A DNA stretch of 64,000 nt, taken from Mantis religiosa. Lineage: Eukaryota > Arthropoda > Insecta > Mantodea > Mantidae. The DNA is taken from NCBI GenBank assembly GCA_030765055.1, contig CM060947.1, forward strand, positions 102,988,862 to 103,052,861. Reading direction: 5' to 3'. Of this stretch, positions 57,733 through 64,000 are shown piece by piece. Position 1 is the stretch's first letter; each line of letters opens with the position of its first letter. A model generated the notes under the pieces. It saw only the letters and a list, made by a program, of their open reading frames with translations. It had not been told where the DNA came from and searched no databases. Made by a program: the position numbers and the translations under genes.

Positions 57733-58290
57733 TGAATTCATCATTATACACGCCATACAAAACGACAGAACTGAAATGGCATCACAGTAACCTGCCTCAC
57801 CCCCCCCCCCCCCCCAAACAAAAAAGAGGAAAAAATGGAAAACCGTTACACTACTATTAGAACAGTAGCTTTCTACTTTTCCTGGAATACAAAAACGATT
57901 ATTCCTGTGACATTTGTTAAACCTGCGACGACCGTCAAATTGTCTGTTACTTCACAACGCTTGATATTCCCCGCCATGCATTCTGTAATAAAGTCTGGAA
58001 AGATCATATGTGACAATGGGAGGCGTAACATTGCTTGTCACACTAATGGAGGTAAATGGGAAAGTGGGATGAGAGAAGCGCTTCCGCATTCTACATGCAG
58101 CCCCGACTTACCCTCTGTATATATCATCCTTTTGGTGTTAAAAGGCAGGAATGTTAGGCCAGTGCCAAGAAAGATGGAGAACATGAATAAAACAGAGCAA
58201 GTTATTTTCACAAAACTGACAATTTCTACTTTAAAGTATCCAACTCTCACAAGGTTGGAAATTATTTAAATCCGGAACGCTGTGTGTGAA
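57733..58290 (+). pseudogene. Dead mariner-family transposase fragment
   Basis: Pieces line up in order with the catalytic half of mariner transposases. TELKWHHSNLPHPPPPPKQK (about 57767-57826) corresponds to the family's 'SMEWRHTSSP.PKK' segment. VAFYFSWNTKTIIPVTFVKP matches 'VFWDRKGVLLVDFLP'. CDNGRRNIACHT (about 58009-58044) matches the second catalytic motif 'HDNARPHTA', and LPHSTCSPDL matches 'HPPYSPDL'. After a frameshift, CIYHPFGVK matches 'SDYHLF..LK', with the third catalytic Asp replaced by Ile. The N-terminal helix-turn-helix half, terminal repeats and an intact frame are missing. A C run lies within it. The long frame at 57835-58269 is the remnant of this element, not a host gene. 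Confidence 0.75.
57800..57815. repeat. Poly-C tract, 16 bases
   Basis: Pure C run inside the mariner remnant at the position of the Pro-rich 'SSPxPKK' segment, probably grown from an existing cc-rich codon stretch. Confidence 0.95.
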
Positions 58291-61955
<3,665 letters not shown>

Positions 61956-62246
61956 GCTCTAGATACTTTCACCAAGGCGACCCGGGTCACTGAACACAGG
62001 GACATTATGGCATCAGTACAGCGCAAGATGCACCGAGTGGAGACGCAACTCGCCGATTCATCACCCTGCCAACTCGCGGACTTATCCTCCGTCAATAGCG
62101 GACTCGACCAGCTCCACTTGCTGATGACACTAATGGACAATAGCCTCCACACCAGACTCCACGATCTAAACTACGCCGAACAGAGACTAGCTGAATACGA
62201 CGCCCAGGACATCAACACACGCACACCGCCACAACCGGACACCTGA
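61956..62246 (+). CDS. Unidentified GC-rich reading frame, possible transposon gag/ORF1 remnant
   Basis: The frame is open from 61956 after a TAA (61953-61955) to TGA at 62244-62246; the first Met is at 62007, giving 79 residues, or up to 96 codons without a required start. The product is hydrophilic and rich in Leu, Asp, Gln and His, with spaced leucines (SVNSGLDQLHLLMTLMDNSL), so it is probably helical or coiled-coil. It ends in a Pro/Thr-rich tail. Codon third positions are strongly C-rich, unlike all surrounding DNA, which suggests a real former coding sequence from a mobile element or virus-like source rather than chance. No family was recognised, so function is unknown. Confidence 0.4.
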   Translation, partial: ALDTFTKATRVTEHRDIMASVQRKMHRVETQLADSSPCQLADLSSVNSGLDQLHLLMTLMDNSLHTRLHDLNYAEQRLAEYDAQDINTRTPPQPDT

Positions 62247-62564
62247 TGGCCTCATTGACCTCCCGGTTAACTACCGGAGATTATGCCCCCCCCCCCCCAA
62301 TGTACACAATTTACAATTAATAAAGATTACTTCCACCCCGACTATTATTCCTCACTTTCGCCTTCACTCCCCAGGCGTCGCTCAGGGCCTTCTGGTCATG
62401 TTCGGCCCCTTGGATCTATCCTTCACCCGCTCGCTGTAATGACGGCCAGCTCTGCACTTTCACCAAGAATAATGGGAGTGCTCAGTGCGGGATCCCGAAA
62501 AGCCACTACAATGTCTTCCTCACTTCTCACCTTCTATCTTAGTAGTTAGTAGGGGGGAAAAAAA
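62247..62564 (+). other. GC-rich sequence following the unidentified frame
   Basis: Base composition continues from the upstream frame. It contains a 13-base C run (62286-62298), a possible polyadenylation signal (aataaa, about 62318-62323) and an 88-codon Ser/Pro-rich frame (62283-62549) without a recognised domain. It may be the 3' part of the same inserted element. Confidence 0.35.
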
Positions 62565-62840
62565 CCGGGTTCGATCCTAGGCGAGCTATTGTGAGATTTG
62601 GGACGACAACACAGCGCTCGGGCGGGTTTTCTCCGAGTCTCCGGTTTCCCCGGCATCTCATTCCACCCTTGCTTCTTCATTTCATGTATCACATGCGGTG
62701 CCGCATGGAAAAGCGAGTGTTAAACACTACTCATTCATTCACGGTGCTCAGTACATGTAAATGTATAACACAGGATTACCTGCTTTATTTCCTTTCCGCT
62801 GGAAGCTATTCTAAGAATTTGCATGCCCAATAAAGTTCTC
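62565..62840 (+). repeat. Partial SINE of the CCATGGCCGA-type family
   Basis: It begins at a B box (gggttcgatcctaggcg, from 62567), followed by gggacgacaacacagcgctc and cgggcgggttttctccgagt, then ccggtttccccgg and a catctcattccacc segment. The 'gggttttctccg' core is shared with 42003-42240. The A-box half is absent. The 3' limit is uncertain. Confidence 0.5.
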
Positions 62841-63152
62841 CCCTCGTTTGATACCACAATCTTGGGAATCAGTGGTACCCCTAGACCACGCAGGAGGCAG
62901 CTGAGGCGGAAAAAACCGAAGCAGGCAATTAATAGTTGACGAAATGTCTTACTATTACGATTAGGTATGCGTAAATAATTTGCGTTTGCGTGTCATTAAT
63001 TTGGAACGGTTATTTGAAACGTCAGATTTTTCTTTGCACCTGGGCGATTGGAAGTGTAAATAATTACTTTCCCATCGATAATTTTGACTCATCCTGTATT
63101 ATGCTGTTTGGATGGTGATTTACGAATACTATATAATAGCATATTATAGCTA

Positions 63153-63184
<32 letters not shown>

Positions 63185-64000
63185 CTATAGCATATTATAA
63201 TACTAAATAATAGCATAGCACAGTCCTTTAACCGTGTAGCGCTTGTAAACCGAGTTTGTTGCTGATCTAATGATTTTGCGTTGCATAACTAACTTGTTTA
63301 CTGTGTCATGTATCTGCTGCACCAGCAAACTTATCTGATTTAATTGTGACAGATTATCTCATGGGCCACGGCTTTCAGATATATACAAATCATGCAGTGC
63401 TTTACAATTATTCTGATATCATTTTTGTTTCTTCTATATTATTTTAATTTCCTGCCGAGTCAGGTTTGTGGGCTTAATAAGGCCAACAATACTTTAATGA
63501 TTATTTCATTAGTGTCTAAGCTAATTATTCAGTACTGCATTCTTTTCCTATACTTGATACCATTCATGTTGCATGTAATTCTACATAGTTTGGGTATGTA
63601 AGATAGTTACTAATTAGTTCAACTTTCTGGGATTTCTGGAAATGTGGATACATCTTACATAGAGTATGTATAAGTATTTCCTTTTACTAAGTTTGTTTGA
63701 ACTTCCGGCAAAATGTTTGACCTAATTAATTATTGAATGCAGGTCGGCAAAATAGAAGCCAAGGCTTTACGGCTTTGAATTCTGGACGTGCAAATAAGTT
63801 TACCCCTTGGTATTAAAATGAATGTATTGTGCGGCTTAGGTGATGTCTCTTAAAAGAAGTGATGAATAGCAGTGGTAGAGTCGCTCATCGGTTCATCTTA
63901 TTCGCCGTAACATTTACATATTACTAAAAGTTATTACTACAAAGGATATTCGTTGATTGTCAGAACTGGTCACGAAAAGGGATCTACTCCCTCAATAGAA
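62841..64000. other. AT-rich non-coding sequence with a (TA)n tract
   Basis: A (TA)n run at about 63158-63184 is flanked by two direct copies of tagcatattata (about 63137 and 63188), forming an AT-rich, self-pairing block of about 90 bp. No gene recognised up to the window end. Confidence 0.55.

Noticed and set aside
63121..63215. AT-rich block considered as a replication origin or matrix attachment site
   Set aside because: It is explained by a (TA)n microsatellite and short direct repeats; nothing specific supports a regulatory role.

Overview
This is 64 kb of AT-rich nuclear DNA from an animal, most probably an insect. It reads as intergenic or intronic sequence: I could not support one intact host protein-coding exon, rRNA or functional tRNA gene on either strand. 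The insect assignment rests on an embedded fragment of mitochondrial ND5. It reads correctly only in the invertebrate mitochondrial code (TGA as Trp, AGA as Ser) and is very AT-rich. The abundance of tRNA-derived SINEs with (AAT)n tracts and a mariner relic also fits. A large polyneopteran-type genome (cockroach/termite, stick insect or cricket-like) is a guess and was not tested.

Layout. 1-3.4 kb: a SINE (here 'CCTCGG-SINE') split by an ND5 numt, then a near-perfect 96-bp inverted repeat of a second tRNA-derived family ('CCATAG family'), immediately followed by a longer copy of that family. 3.4-24 kb: mostly featureless AT-rich DNA with a Tigger/pogo-like MITE (8.04-8.35 kb), (AC)n and (TTA)n microsatellites, adjoining CCTCGG-SINE copies at 20 kb and another at 22.7 kb. 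24.3-25.3 kb: the decayed 3' end of a non-LTR retrotransposon (RNase H plus C-terminal region) lying between an (ATT)n and a large (ACC)n array. 25-39 kb: largely blank, with one (AAT)n tract. 39-51 kb: more SINE copies of three families, one with its 3' tail running directly into (AAT)n, and a GC-richer patch at 46.9-47.4 kb with hairpins and a 26-bp duplication. 51-64 kb: a dead mariner transposase at 57.7-58.3 kb, a long (AC)n(AG)n tract, a possible Penelope-like or hammerhead-like motif at 60.5 kb, and a GC-rich island at 61.95-62.56 kb with an unidentified coiled-coil-like reading frame.

No genes act together here. What the window records is repeat history: mitochondrial DNA captured inside a SINE, SINE pieces arranged tandemly and head-to-head, and microsatellites that appear to have grown from retroposon tails. 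Family names and repeat limits come from comparing copies within this window by eye; no database search was possible.
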